From Owenia fusiformis (taxonomy: Eukaryota > Annelida > Polychaeta > Sabellida > Oweniidae), in NCBI GenBank assembly GCA_903813345.2, contig CAIIXF020000069.1, positions 64,001 through 128,000 of the forward strand: a stretch of 64,000 nucleotides of DNA, written 5' to 3'. The position numbers and the translations under genes were made by a program. The notes under the pieces are model-generated. The model was not told where the DNA came from, did not search any database, and saw nothing but the letters and a program-made list of their open reading frames with translations. Positions 1 through 12,089 of this stretch are shown piece after piece; the first letter of the stretch is position 1, and each line of letters starts with the position of its first letter.

Positions 1-511
1 GGGATTGTACAGGCTGTGTATTCCAAGGGATGGTACAGGCTGTGTATTCCAAAGGATGGTACAGACTGTGTATTTCACGAGATGGTACAGGCTGTGGATT
101 CCAAGGGATGGTACCAAGGGATGATAGAGGCTGTGGACTCCAACGTATGGTACAAGCTGTGCATTCCTAAGTATGCGTGTATTCCAAGGGATGGGACAGG
201 CTGTGTTATTCCAAGGGATGGTACAGGCTTTGTATTCCAAGGGATTGTACAGGCTGTGTATTCTGCGGGATAGTACAGGCTGTGGATTCCAAGGTATGGT
301 ACAGGCTGTGTTATTCCAAGGGATGGTACAGGCTTTACATTCCAAGATATTTTACATGCTATGGATTCCAAGGGATGGTACAGGGTGTGTATTTCAATGG
401 AAGGTACAGGCTCTGTATTCAAATGGATGGCACAGGCTGTGTATTCCAAGGGATGGTACCAAGGGATTGTACAGGCTGTGGATTTCAAGGGATGGTACAG
501 ACTGCTATTGA
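1..511. repeat. 26-bp tandem repeat array (about 19 degenerate units)
   Basis: The unit reads roughly GGGATGGTACAGGCTGTG followed by TATTCCAA and is repeated head to tail with substitutions and a few short indels. It runs off the left edge of the window. Because 26 is not a multiple of 3, all frames stay open over several units and produce repetitive reading frames on both strands (residue patterns such as PRDGTGCVFQGMVQA). These are by-products of the repeat, not genes. It is a minisatellite; there are no unique spacers, so it is not a CRISPR array. Confidence 0.93.
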
Positions 512-542
512 AGGCTTCAATTATTGATTAATTGTCCTCAAA

Positions 543-734
543 TTACAATCCGTGGAGAGGCTTTTTCGCCTTGTGAAACAAGTAGTAATCACATGGTGCC
601 AAATCCGGTGAATATGGAGATTGGGGGAGTCTTTCTGTCACCGGAAGATAGTGGTTTATTGTGTCATTAGTGATGTTTGCCCTATGGGCAGGTGCATTAT
701 CATCATGGACGAAGATAAATCCCTGTGAAAGCAT
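543..734 (-). pseudogene. Mariner-like transposase C-terminal fragment
   Basis: The minus-strand frame of 63 codons carries two of the three catalytic blocks of Tc1/mariner transposases: VHDDNAPAHRA (second Asp) and SPYSPDLAPCDYYLF (third Asp, in the CDYYLF part). In this reading the two aspartates are separated by 36 residues. The N-terminal helix-turn-helix half and the first catalytic Asp are not found upstream on the same strand, and the 3' side abuts the 26-bp array. It is a dead fragment. A GGTTGCTATGGCAAC palindrome near 1030 resembles sequence inside the mariner derivative at 3174-4198, so the original element may have extended to about 1.1 kb. Confidence 0.8.
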
Positions 735-1975
735 ATGGGGCCTTTTCTTTTGTTCGCTGTCTTATCCAATTAAATTGTTTCACTCATTATAAAAATTAAT
801 CACCCATGAAAAAATGGCTGCAAAACAAAGTAAGTGGGCATAACATACTAGTACTAGAATATTTTGACCTCACATAACGTGTGTTACCATCTGGCAACAA
901 TTCAGTTGAACACATTTGACATTCAAAACTATACAAAAAGTGATGATAGAAGTATGTGATTGCTAAAAGAGATAAAGTAGGTTAGGCTCAGCTACAAAAT
1001 ACTTTAGCTGATCCACCCTTCCTTGAATTTGGTTGCTATGGCAACACCTTAGTCAACAGTAACCATTGATTACCCAAAAATAATATGTATAAACTAAAGG
1101 TAAATGGTGTATGTATATTCTGTAAAAAAATCAGGTTAAAATGTCACTCGTGGAGATGGACGATATCCATTCATGGATAAAAATGGTATCCCTCAAAAAT
1201 CATATGATATCCTTTATGTATATACTAAACCTGTTGATTAACAAGTGATTAACAAGTCGCGTAGGTCCATTTGGTCACAAGTACTGCGATAACACAATTT
1301 GATAAATGTCCTGGAAAATATTTCTACTATATGAGAGGTCCATAAATGGAGGGTTGTAACAAGGGGAAGCAGACAGCGCGACTTCCCCTCGTCTAAAAGT
1401 TCTTTCAAATTCATGCAGTTATCACCTTTTTAGCACTATTTATTTTTGTATATTTGCTACCTCTAAAAATTTACCCAGCTTTTTTAAGTTGGTGAATCCA
1501 CTCAAACATTTCAATAACTAAATAGAAGGTAGCAAGAAACCCTTTTGACCCCCCCCCTCCCCATTACACATCTCCTTCTGGTGAAGAAGATGGGGGGTCC
1601 AGAGACAAGACTAAATACAATATATTTTTGTAGATATATTTTTTTTAGAATTTTGGTGTCTTTGTCTTGGGATAGCGTTCTCTAAATTTTAATGTCAGCC
1701 ATGTTGAAGCCTGAAGCCGGCTTGTGAATGCTTATTGAATGGGATGAATTTAAAAGATAGACACCCTTTGCCCCCCCCCCCACCACAAGACGAAAATGCC
1801 CTCAACACTGAGTGAAATTAATTCCAAGAAATTTTATGAATACTATATTTTGCGAATTTGAATTGGTTGAATTTCACGGCCATTACGTAACACACGAAAA
1901 TTACCAAAATCGGATTGCAGGGGCTATCTTTACAGAATTTATCAAAACCATGAATCTGTATTTTTGCTGATTTCA
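735..1975. other. AT-rich non-coding stretch with poly-C tracts
   Basis: No gene is recognised here. There are C-rich homopolymer runs near 1551-1560 and 1771-1781 and some ancient mariner-like sequence at the left. The interval immediately precedes the LicD-like gene and ends in TGATTTCAG (to about 1977), a plausible 3' splice site for a non-coding 5' exon. Confidence 0.5.
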
Positions 1976-2001
1976 GGAGCCATCTATACGGGATTACCAA
2001 A

Positions 2002-3024
2002 ATGAGGCAGTGCAAGAATTTGAAGAAATTAGTTCTGTTCACGCTGTTTGTGTCCCTGTGTGTGACTGTTTCATTCATCGTTTACAATCATTTACAACAG
2101 CGGAATATCACGTATTTTACACCAACGATTAGCCCACAAGATAATATCACGTATTTCACACCAACGATTACCCCACATGAGAAAACAATCCTTTATGATT
2201 TAATGGAAACACTCGACAGACTTATGACAGAGGGTAATATCACGTATTTTACACCAACGATTAGCCCACAAGAGAATATCACGTATTTCACACCAACGAT
2301 TACCCCACATGAGAAAACAATCCTTTATGATTTAATGAAAACACTCGACAGACTTATGACAGAGGGTAATATCACGTATATAATGTATGGGGGTACTCTA
2401 TTAGGCTCTTACAGGCACCATGATATCATACCATGGGATGACGATATTGACATTTTTGTACCTCTTACCAAAAAGGAAGAATTATGGAATGCGACGAGAG
2501 TATTAGGTGATCAATATGAGTTGGTTAAAGCAGGGCCTACAAGACTAAAGTTTACTTCTAATAAGTCACAACATAGCAGTGCATACCCATGGAATTGGCC
2601 ATATATTGACGTATCATTTTACGAGTCAAATGCGACGCATATATACGATGCTTCGAGAGAGTTTAAAAGTTATTGTATTTATCCTAAAAGTACTGTCTTT
2701 CCTCTGCATCGGCGTCCACTGGGAAATCTTAGTTTATATGCTCCGAAAGACACATATGCAAATCTCAAAATCACTTATTCAAACATCGCTGAGTGTCAAA
2801 CACTCACATACAGTCACAGGCTAGAAAAGTTTACAGCGACACCAAAAATAAGCATCCCATGTAAGATGTTAAATAAATCTATCCCATTAGTGTATACAGC
2901 TGTATCAGAAAGTGGAGTTACAGAGACACTGACGCTCAATGGTACTGCCATTCATACTATAGTTGTACATGAACCAATGTATACACCTATAGACCCTTTT
3001 AATTTGAGACTTAATTTTACTTAG
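2002..3024 (+). CDS. LicD/fukutin-like nucleotidyltransferase-fold protein, type II membrane
   Basis: A 340-residue protein. Residues about 9-28 (KLVLFTLFVSLCVTVSFIVY) form a signal anchor, so the rest should face the Golgi/ER lumen. The catalytic core starts near residue 125 with YGGTLLGSYRHHDIIPWDDD, the hallmark of LicD/fukutin/FKRP proteins; the acidic DDDID run is the expected metal-binding site. Family members transfer phosphocholine or ribitol-phosphate to glycans, but the acceptor cannot be told from sequence. Between anchor and core lie two nearly identical 44-residue units, each starting NITYFTPTISPQ, the result of a 132-bp duplication; each contains N-I-T glycosylation sequons. The ORF is uninterrupted. 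The Met at 2002 is chosen because the anchor follows directly. A TTTCAG acceptor-like site lies 25 bp upstream, so a non-coding first exon is likely. No AATAAA is obvious just downstream. Confidence 0.85.
   Translation: MRQCKNLKKLVLFTLFVSLCVTVSFIVYNHLQQRNITYFTPTISPQDNITYFTPTITPHEKTILYDLMETLDRLMTEGNITYFTPTISPQENITYFTPTITPHEKTILYDLMKTLDRLMTEGNITYIMYGGTLLGSYRHHDIIPWDDDIDIFVPLTKKEELWNATRVLGDQYELVKAGPTRLKFTSNKSQHSSAYPWNWPYIDVSFYESNATHIYDASREFKSYCIYPKSTVFPLHRRPLGNLSLYAPKDTYANLKITYSNIAECQTLTYSHRLEKFTATPKISIPCKMLNKSIPLVYTAVSESGVTETLTLNGTAIHTIVVHEPMYTPIDPFNLRLNFT
2104..2367 (+). repeat. In-frame 132-bp tandem duplication inside the LicD-like gene
   Basis: AATATCACGTATTTTACACC begins at 2104 and again at 2236; a third, partial start (AATATCACGTAT) is at 2368. 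The period is exactly 132 bp (44 codons). Two differences are visible between the copies (GAT/GAG and GAA/AAA), both changing the amino acid. Each unit also contains a shorter 39-bp internal duplication (NITYFTPTISPQ versus NITYFTPTITPH), so the duplication is nested. Confidence 0.95.
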
Positions 3025-3173
3025 TAAGATTTTGATACAAGATGAACAGGCCAAAGCAAGCCGGTTCTTTATCTTTTTATGCAACAATTGACTTCTCGTT
3101 TGATTCCTAATAATTTTATTTTATTAATATCAATAATATAAATACAAAGGATCATGAAGATACTAAGATTATA

Positions 3174-4198
3174 CGAGGGTGGTTCATAAAGTAATATCCA
3201 CTTTGATCTAATTTCAAGAGTTTCTAATATCTATCTTAGAAACTTCATACACCCGTTAACATAATATTAAGGAATGTTTTCTACAATTCTCAACAGTGAG
3301 AAAGTCAAAAACTCCCCGATTAAGGTATCTTTCCGTGCTTGTGACGCAGGTAGGTCGGGTCAATTTCAAGTGTGCTAGTTCAGCGGCTTATTATTGAAAT
3401 ATTTTAATTCGATTGTTTATTCAGCTCTCCTTCATTTATTTTCCCTCAAATTAAACACCTCAATATAATATACATTTCTTGTGATTTACTACCCAAGAAC
3501 TAGTTGCTGCTTCGTAGGCCTTGGTCTAGAGGCTCTGACGTCTTTATCAATTTTACCTCATTGATAATTTCAGGTGTGATGATAGTGTTCCTGCCAGATA
3601 TGGGCAAATCTTCAATTCTTGTGCCTCTTAATTTAAAGTGTTTGTACCACCTGTACACATTCTTTCTAACAAAAGTTTTGTCCCAAAAGCATTGTCTAGA
3701 CTATACCAGGGCCTCCAGATGTATTTTACCTTGATATACACAGTGCCCCATCAGTCATCTTTGTTTTCTTTTTGGTTGGCCTTCCATTTTGACCCAAAAT
3801 GGCTGATTTTCTGGGCCAGGTGTCTAATTTGGTGTTTGTTTGTCAAAATGATATTCCATACACAAAGCACCTAATGGCATCATAATTACGCATAGATACT
3901 TTAGAAACATTGAAAACACAACTACAAATAAGTGTCATCATATTTGCATATAATAAATAAAGTTTTATATACTAGTACTTTACAGCATTAAACGATGCAT
4001 GCGAATAATGTGCATGTTTGTAAAATCCAACCTGACCCGTGGTATCCTAATTTTGGTTGCCATAGCAACCATAATTTTACCAAATAAGGAGCAAATGTTG
4101 CCACTTCCGTGAATAATCAACTCTGAAAATTTAACATTGATTGAATGTACAGTTTTCAAATGAGATCAAAGTGCACCTTATTTTATGAACCACCCTCG
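3174..4198 (-). mobile_element. Mariner-like element, internally deleted, with TIRs and TA duplication
   Basis: The left end reads CGAGGGTGGTTCATAAAGTA; the right end is its imperfect reverse complement (TTTTATGAACCACCCTCG). Both ends are bordered by TA (3172-3173 and 4199-4200), the usual Tc1/mariner target duplication. Length is about 1,025 bp. On the minus strand between about 3690 and 3510 a mariner N-terminal DNA-binding segment is readable: KNVYRWYKHFKLRGTRIEDL followed by a Gly-Arg linker (SGRN). The catalytic DDE half is missing, so it is a non-autonomous deletion derivative. A GGTTGCCATAGCAACC palindrome lies near 4048. Confidence 0.85.
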
Positions 4199-4337
4199 TA
4201 CATATTGAAATAGGTATTTCAGACCTGTGAAAATGTGCCTAAAACTAGTCAAACGTGGTGCTACAGGAAAAACCTTAAAATAGATCAAAGAATTGTACAA
4301 ATAATGATAATTAAGTTAAACAGAGAAAGTGCCATTA

Positions 4338-4880
4338 AAGAGACAATGGACCAATCAACATACTTTTTCAAACATGTTGACCTAATTTTCACTAAAAGTG
4401 CAACATTTTATTATATTGTTGGATGTATAATTAGAATCTTTAAGTCCAGTGACTTAAAATATACTGAATTTGAATGACCAAAATGAGCTGAAACCAATGG
4501 ATAGCATGAGTTTTTTCAATGGGGAAATAACATGGGGAACACTAATCTTAGAGGAAATCAGTTTTCCTTTCAAGAACTAATTGATCAAAATAAAGAATAG
4601 TAATGCACTAAACATGGTAAAAAAATGATCGCATTTTGGTGAAAATGAGGTCAACATCTTTGAAAGAGTATGTTGATTGGTCGATGGCTAGCTAAATATA
4701 TCCGAGTCAGATTGACTTTATTATCATTGTTAATACTTTTCTTTGAGATAATGAATGGATCTAAAAAAATTTACCTGTCTGCATTGTCAGAAAATAGTCA
4801 TAATCAAGGTTATAACCATCTGATTTTTTTTGCAATAGCCTACGTGACCCTTTCCAAGGTTATAATAAACAACTGCAGAT
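4338..4880. repeat. Fold-back repeat, copy 1 (related to 26050-26600)
   Basis: The motif ACCAATCAACATACTTTTTC followed by TTGACCTAATTTTCAC occurs near 4350 and, in reverse complement (GTATGTTGATTGGTC), near 4668, so the ends fold back. The same organisation, plus the trailing AATGAATGG(A/G)TCTAAAA and GCGATAACCTACGTG-like segments, recurs at 26050-26600. No coding capacity. Confidence 0.7.
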
Positions 4881-6290
4881 TTGAAGTATGATATCACTTT
4901 GACTTAAATTTGAACAATTACTTAATTAAATCTGGATTATTCATATTTGCATCTAGTCTATTGGTACATGTCAAGTAGATACAGTTAGTATAAGCGTTTA
5001 ATGTTTTATGTTTGCTAAATCAACGATTCAAGACTCTCATGTGTCTCTCAGTATGATTTACTATTTTGCTTATGACCCTTGGGCAAAATAGTATGGGCAG
5101 TCCCGATGTAACATACAATTCCAGTGTTATTTTACATTTTAGCACATTCATTATTCATTCAACATATTTTATGAAAAATCATATATATATATCATATATT
5201 TTTATATCTTTCATGCTGTAATTTACAGAATTTTTAGTTGGAGTTAAGTTTAGTATTTTGTACATGGAAGTCACCAATTAGTCATGTATATGAAGCAAGA
5301 GAGACAAAAATAGCTATATGCATCACTAAGAGATGTAGTTATATACAAAGTATTTTCAATTACATGTATAATACGAATATTTGAGTGAACCATCTTTACA
5401 TTAAATATTAGATGCAGCAAACATGAATAATGAATTCGAAAATGTTCTGCACAATCAATTGATATATTTAAACATAAAAAATCCCCACATATTCAACATG
5501 CCTTCTTTAGAATATGCCAACTCCTTACATCAAATGGACAAAGTCATGTAATTTTCCTAGTGCAAGAAATGAAAGCAATATGGTTAATTTTGATTGTGAC
5601 TGAAAATAAAACATATGAATGGAATTAAACTCCCGATTATGGCTATCATTCAAATCATCTGTTTCTATATTCATTATCCCAATCAACAAGGTTCGGGACT
5701 ATAGTGAACGCTCGTCCTTATATTTTCAAGCTGGACTTAATTTAATGAAGATGACATAAACAGCATTTAAACAAGAGGTCCGTCCAGCTGGCTAATAACT
5801 CAAATATCGTTGGTCCAATATATCGCTCATATTGTATACCTACAGTATATGCGCGTGCCTCGTGCCATTACAAAGCTTGAAAGCCAATTTTCAAAATGGC
5901 CACTGGTTCAAACATGGCGGCCATTTTGTAAGTGTAATATGACAATGTTTTAAACGAAAAAGATTACACAATGATTTTCGATTTTTGCTGAAACTTGAAG
6001 AGTGGTGGAGCGTTTCTGTTCATATTTTAATATGTGAATCATGGTACACTGTTTTATTTCACTTTGGCGAGGAGGTCCCCATTTTTACGAGTTTTATTTT
6101 ACGCTTTTATTTTAATATTACTCAAGTAGTAGTGGAGCGATTTCGTTTAAAGAAGGAATGGCTATAGACACCCGAGGTCACTTATTTTTTGAAAAATGCG
6201 TTGTCGTAAATATCCCTTTACCTCGGATCAAATTGTTGATAAATATATATATTTTTAGGAAAAAGCAACAAAAACATTCATCATTCCTGA
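4881..6290. other. AT-rich intergenic sequence, nothing recognised
   Basis: Low-complexity AT stretches (for example TATATATATATC near 5182) and a GGCGGCCATTTTG motif near 5920 that also occurs inside the repeats at 53-54 kb. No ORF with recognisable protein features. Confidence 0.5.
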
Positions 6291-6294
6291 TGTA

Positions 6295-7261
6295 CAGGGT
6301 GATCAATAAATAAGGTAAAACTATCTTGCATTTTGTAAATGTTGGTCCAAATATCCTTAAAGGTCAGAATATACCTTGTACAAACAATCGAAATCAGAAC
6401 AGGTAAATATATAGCCTGTACCATCTGATTGGTCAATATTATAGTTACCATGGCAACTGGAGTCAGGGGTACCCAGGGAAATGTTCTTTTGTCCAATTTG
6501 AACCAAGAATGAAAAAAATGTCTCTATTTCAAACTGAAAAGAAATAAATTTGGGTGCCGATATCTATTGTTTTAGTAATTTTTTATCTTAGTTACACAGT
6601 TGTTCATAGAAAGTCTTTGAATAGGGTCAACAATACTCACATACACTCAAAGTGGTGCAATTTGAAAAGGAAGAAGAGGCCCGGGAAACGATTCACATTG
6701 CTCTGAGATAATGCTCCATCTCACACTGCTATATTCCCATCCTATAGAAACCTTTGGAACACTTTGTTTCCAACTCTTAGGCCATACACTACACTCTCCT
6801 GACTTAACCCTAGCAATTTCTACCTGTGTTGTGAGCTGAAGAGGTAGTTGAGAGGTGTTTAAATTCTCATGGAAAGACCTGAAGTCATTGACAAATTGCA
6901 GGCTATGTGAAAAATTGGTTTAAAATGATGTTCAAAGACTGGGTTAGATGACATAAAGTATGTGTTGGCAACAGAATTATGTAGAATAAATATGAAAATA
7001 TGAAATAAGAATATGATATGTCATGTCGAATGTAATGAAAAAATAATCATAAGTGCTTCGACTGAAATTTAGTTTTTTGAAAGTTGCCCCGGGTCTTCAT
7101 CTTACTATGACAATCATAACTCCAATAGTCATATTACTTTGAGCCATAACTTAGTATATCAATTCAATAATGTTTGAAGCATATTATGTGCACATTTTTA
7201 TGAGAATTGGGAAAATTAGAAGAAATGCAAGATACTTTTACCTTATTAATTGATCAACCTG
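6295..7261 (+). mobile_element. Degenerate mariner-like element with about 45-bp TIRs
   Basis: The left end CAGGGTGATCAATAAATAAG and the right end, as reverse complement CAGGTTGATCAATTAATAAG, match over roughly 45 bp with few differences; both are bordered by TA (6293-6294, 7262-7263). Inside, on the plus strand near 6700-6850, catalytic blocks survive as DNAPSHTA and, across frames, PYSPDL/PSNFYL-like sequence, with several stops and frameshifts. The element is 967 bp and inactive. Confidence 0.8.
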
Positions 7262-9950
7262 TATGTATATTTTGGTCGATTTGGGAGGCATGTATCTCTT
7301 CCTGTAGAAATATGCACTTTTTATCAGTTTCAAAAATGTGTCCAGAACGTATCAACCCAACTTGGCAGATGTCCCATTGTTTAATTGTGTCACTCCATAC
7401 ACTCATGGGAATAATATTTTGTAAACATACATAGTTATGTATTAATTATAGCCATTGAATAGGGATTAGTTATATTTTGCAATTGTGTTGACCTACTTAC
7501 TTCCAGACAGAGGAAAGTAATGTTTGACTCTTGCTATGTTCATATAACGCTACACTGTAGGCTCTTACCTAGAAAGTTATAAGTATTGAGGGAATAAAGT
7601 ACTTCTTGAGATATAAAAAAATCTAGGTAAGGACCTAGCGTTGTGCAAAAATGGAACTTTTATGCAATTTTCAACATGAAATTAAATTTTGAAAATCCTT
7701 AGAATAATTTTGACAGTTTTGTTTTATATATTCAAGTTTATTTTCTTCAATCATATGATCAGTTCATGAACTTATATGTATGCTTGTACTGGGGCATATA
7801 TTTTACCATGGCTCTAGGCAGCAATATTAACATGTTATTCCTTGCTATACATTCATATAAATGAAAATACAAAATTTAGTGTCCAAGAGTCTCTTATAAT
7901 GAACAAACACATGAATGATTGTGCTCATTTACACTGTTATAGATTGAAGGACAGTTATGTAAAGTCCAGAATAACCTATAAGAAAATGTTACGTTTTATG
8001 TGCTTCCTCATTGTGATGTAAAATAATAAATTCAATATTTTACTGCCACTTTTATGGAAATTGTATATAAATAAAGCAGATCAATATATAACCGATTGAT
8101 TACATTTTTTATTTGTTAATTACTATATGTGTTTATCAATGTTGCCCTTTCAATGTTGTTCTTTCTCACTGTGATGTAAATTAATAAACTCAATTTTCTT
8201 TTTGACACACTTTTGCAAAGGTTTGTGGATAATGATGTTTCAACGAAATATAAGGAAGTTCAATAGTTAATAGTTTGATATGTATTTTTGACTTGTTATA
8301 TTGTATGTGTTTTCCAATGTTGCCGTTTGTGCTTCCTCACTATGATGTAAGATAATACCAAGAAGATCAATTAATAAAAAGTCGTAGAAGGCTGTAAATG
8401 ATAATTATTTTGATAATAGATAGTAAGAGAGTTGCAATAATGATGGGAAAAGAGTGATTTTTCCTTCAAAAGGCCATTTTATACATTTTAATAGAATGAT
8501 CTGTATTTTGAAATATAAAGATCAGAATGACCTAATTTTTGGATTTGGTCATCAAACAAGTCCCTTCGTTGATCTCCTGTATAATTTATTCTTAATATCT
8601 TGTGTACTAATATAGGGTCTTTAGGACACTCGTCTTTTATATGTGAATAATCATAAGCATGGTGCACTTTCTAGTTGGCCATATTTAGTTAACAGTACAT
8701 TTATCTAAATTATCGACTTTAAAACAAATCGTCGACTTTAAACCAATAAATCATCAAGAAATAAAAACCTTATAATATAGATATATATAGATAGATATAT
8801 AGATAGGTACAGTAAATAGACATACAGTTTAAGGGTGGTTCAAGTTTGAAGGGATTGCAAAAAGACAAGATCAATGTCTCGGCACAAGCGCCAAATGGAA
8901 AGGACTAAAAACCTTAGAGAAACCGGCAAGAAAAGCAAACTCTTAGTGTAAACCTGTCATAAGAAAAAATGTTTATCTCAAAACCATGATCTCACGTGAA
9001 AAAAAATAATGTTTAATGTGTAAAAGGAGAGCCAATATCACAGTCCATGACCAGTACACAAATGGACATTAATATTGAAGTCATTACAATACATGTTGAA
9101 GAAAAAATTGAAAAATTGATAGTCAATACTCATAACATCAAAAATAGATACTTGTACTCATAAAAACAAAGCATTCAATCTCGAATGTGATGTTAGATAA
9201 ATGAAATCAAGTCTCGAGGTTCATAGGCAATCCAAAAGATTAACCAGTCTTTGAAAGAGAAAATGGTCTCTACTTGACACGTTTTACCAGCTCTGAGAAG
9301 TCTCTGGATAAATTTATTCACATGGTCAGTTAGGATATGTGGTTAACATATTAGAAAACTAGGTCATGTCAGTCTTTATCTAGGTCAAAATTCAAAATCC
9401 AAGTCATTTTTTTTATTTTCACAGATTTTGAATTTCCTTTTTTATCTTTCAATATTTCTTGCTATAAATTAATTTCTAGACTCCTCTTAGTATTTCCACA
9501 ATGTCCCCATTCTATGTCTCGATGACAATTTTACAAAGGAGTTGGGTAAACTAGCCACAGAGAGTGCCCCAATTGAAGTGTGAAAAAACTTTTTTTAAGA
9601 ATAGGAGAAAAAAACATCAGAAATGCATAGATTGAAGTCTATATTTTTGGGTAGTATTTTTAAAAAAATTTAGAAAAAATTGTTACGGTGTCTGGAGACC
9701 TTCAAAGAGGGTGGGGGCCAGAAGGAATGATTCACATATTTTGCAACCCTCTTGATGAATTCCAATTTACTCAGCTATGAATGAATGTTTTTGATTTATC
9801 TGTCCAGGATTATGTAAATATATATTTATTTGATCCATACATACAATTTATTTAAACAATATGTACAGTTTAGAGGTAAGTAAAGCTTTGAAAGGACATT
9901 TCATGCTGAGTCTGGGTGACATTTTTTATTCAGTGGAGGTAGTAATCCTT
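7262..9950. other. AT-rich intergenic sequence with a short tandem repeat
   Basis: A repeat of roughly 165 bp occurs about three times: TGTGCTTCCTCATTGTGATG near 7999, TTCTTTCTCACTGTGATG near 8159 and TGTGCTTCCTCACTATGATG near 8329. An ATAG/TATAGA microsatellite is at about 8776-8808. A segment near 9475 (TTTCTAGACTCCTCTTAGTA) recurs at about 14062, so part is a dispersed repeat. No gene seen. Confidence 0.55.
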
Positions 9951-9956
9951 TGAGTG

Positions 9957-10078
9957 TTTTCACATAGAGCATAACAAGTCTCCACTCTAATAAGTGCTTC
10001 TTTAGTTACATAAATGTTATATTGTTGCATACAAAGAATAATTTTGATGGAGACTTATTATGCTCAATGTGAATTTTA
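9957..10078. repeat. Short fold-back (MITE-like hairpin)
   Basis: CACATAGAGCATAACAAGTC followed by TCCA near 9960 is mirrored by TGGAGACTTATTATGCTCAA followed by TGTG near 10050, giving arms of about 25 bp with few mismatches. Confidence 0.6.
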
Positions 10079-11019
10079 GAACTTTATAGAAAATTTTTCC
10101 TGCCATTTTTGTTGATTATTCAAAATGGCCAAATGCTATTCATGCTGTATGTAGGAAGCAGGGCATTATAAAATTTTAGATGCTAAAATACCTGAAACAC
10201 CAAGTGGTTATATGTGCACAACATCTGAATCGGGTAGTTCAAGTGATGATGAGTAAAACTAATCAGAAAATGTTTCATTGTTATTTCATTAACAAGCCAA
10301 TGATGAAATGTGTTGAGATTTTAGATGTTTTTCACCTTTTATGTGATCTCCAAGAAGTGATTATCTCTGTTATCTGTACTTACTGTTTCCTAGACATTAT
10401 CAGAATGATTGATAATAAACTTAATAGTTGCTTTAAAATTATGTTGACTAATATCATTATGTTGAATTATAATATATACAGTGTGTGTGTTTAGTGTGTG
10501 GTTTTTAGCATACCCTATGTCGCTAACAGGAAGCAGGACATTTTTCTCATAAAAAATAAACATTACTTTACGAGTCAAATCATGAAATGTACATTCTGAA
10601 TTTAAGTGAATTAAAAATAATAAAGTATCTTCATTATTTTAGGTACTTTTGTTCCCCTTTAGTGTTGCGTGGGAAGGGCGGAATATATTAATATAAATAT
10701 CTCATTATTGGCAAATTGCCAATTTACTATATATTGTAATTCCAACCTCTATGAGACTAAATTCCTACAGATATTTGTATTATTTTAACCAAAAATGTGT
10801 ATTCTGGTAGAAAATAATGAATTTTTTTAATTTGACATTGACCTGGGGAATATGACCTTGACCTAAATTTTCATACATTTTTGAAACACATATATCACAT
10901 AGATTAATAAAATAAAGAGAAAACTTGAAAATCAGGTGGGGCTTAAAATGGCCTTGTTTACCCAACTCCTTTTGAGAAATTTGACTCCCAAAAAGGGTGA
11001 ATTACAAAGTATTTCAAAT
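10079..11019. other. AT-rich sequence, nothing recognised
   Basis: Several Met-initiated reading frames of 60-104 codons occur, but their composition is what AT-rich non-coding DNA gives (runs of I, N, K, C) and they show no motif. Confidence 0.45.
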
Positions 11020-11669
11020 CTATCGAAATTGGTATCAATCTAATAGTGATCTTGAAGCTATTCGTAATCTGAAAGTGAGTTTTACAGGGAAAGTGAAAGT
11101 CAGATTTCAGGGGTCATGTCATTAGGGTTTGGAAAAAACAATTTACTTTAACATTTTATTTCCGAACTTTATCTGCGCATACAGTATATTGACAACTGTA
11201 CATGACTGTATCTTCATATATTATCCCCTAGTGCATAAATATCTCAATGCAGTTAAGTGTGTTATAAAGTGTCTGCACAAATAAATATTCTTATTACTAT
11301 AGATTATGAATTTGTGTTTGAAACCGTGCAGTTATTGTCTAAAGATGCAATGTTGTGTGTAAAACGTGTAGTTTCAAATGTGTACGAAATGAACAGCTGG
11401 TTTCCAGTGACAATACAGTGATTTAAATGACCAAAATTAAATTAAATACATATACGCATACTATCTACTAATAATATACCCATTGAAGCTTTTCATATAG
11501 ATGCTGAGTTGTTTAGGCAATTTGTGCAGGGAAATTGTCAAAATCGGTCAAGTATGTTAAAATGATTGCATTTTTAGTAGAATGCATACTTTGACCCTAA
11601 GAGAGATGCATGCATTGATTGCATTGCTTATGTGTCTTGCTGAACCCCACCAGGAGGCCTTCCAACTGA

Positions 11670-11927
11670 GATAATTCCAACCCTGATGCTTTTATTTGCG
11701 CCTCCTCCATATTCCTTGTTAAATTTTCGTCACAGGGCTTAAAGAACAACAACTGGCAAGGGCGGGATGTCCTTGGATTATTTGAAATACACCCATATGC
11801 ATTTTTTGAAACTGAAGGTGAAACAGTTAATACATTTTATGAGATGGCTGGTAATTTTTGGCCTAGAACTTTTGGTATGCGACATAGCCTGTCACCTTAC
11901 ACTGCAATATACTTCTCCTCACATTGA
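11670..11927 (+). other. Unrecognised open frame, possible exon or transposon relic
   Basis: An 85-codon frame without an early Met runs between stops and has coding-like composition: SSQGLKNNNWQGRDVLGLFE, then FFETEGETVNTFYEMAGNFW. A CGTCACAG acceptor-like site falls in it at about 11735 and a GGTATG donor-like site near 11875. I do not recognise the family. It lies inside the inverted repeat pair and 150 bp upstream of a Harbinger-like relic, so it could be a transposon accessory protein; a chance ORF is also possible. Confidence 0.3.
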
Positions 11928-12089
11928 TCTGGCTGAGATCTTACCCTTGCTACCATGTACTCTCCCTGATGTTCGATGTTGACATTATTTTGCAACTGTT
12001 TCTCAGTCATAAATTATGTTTGGCCGATATAATGGGAACTATATGCATCAAATGCACGCTGGTCATCTCTTGAAGAATGGAACAATATG

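Noticed and set aside
1-511. CRISPR-like array or repetitive protein gene
   Set aside because: Repeats are contiguous with no unique spacers, and reading frames on both strands simply follow the 26-bp unit.
10180-10494. 104-codon plus-strand ORF
   Set aside because: Composition dominated by I, N, C and M from AT-rich DNA, no motif and no neighbouring exon.
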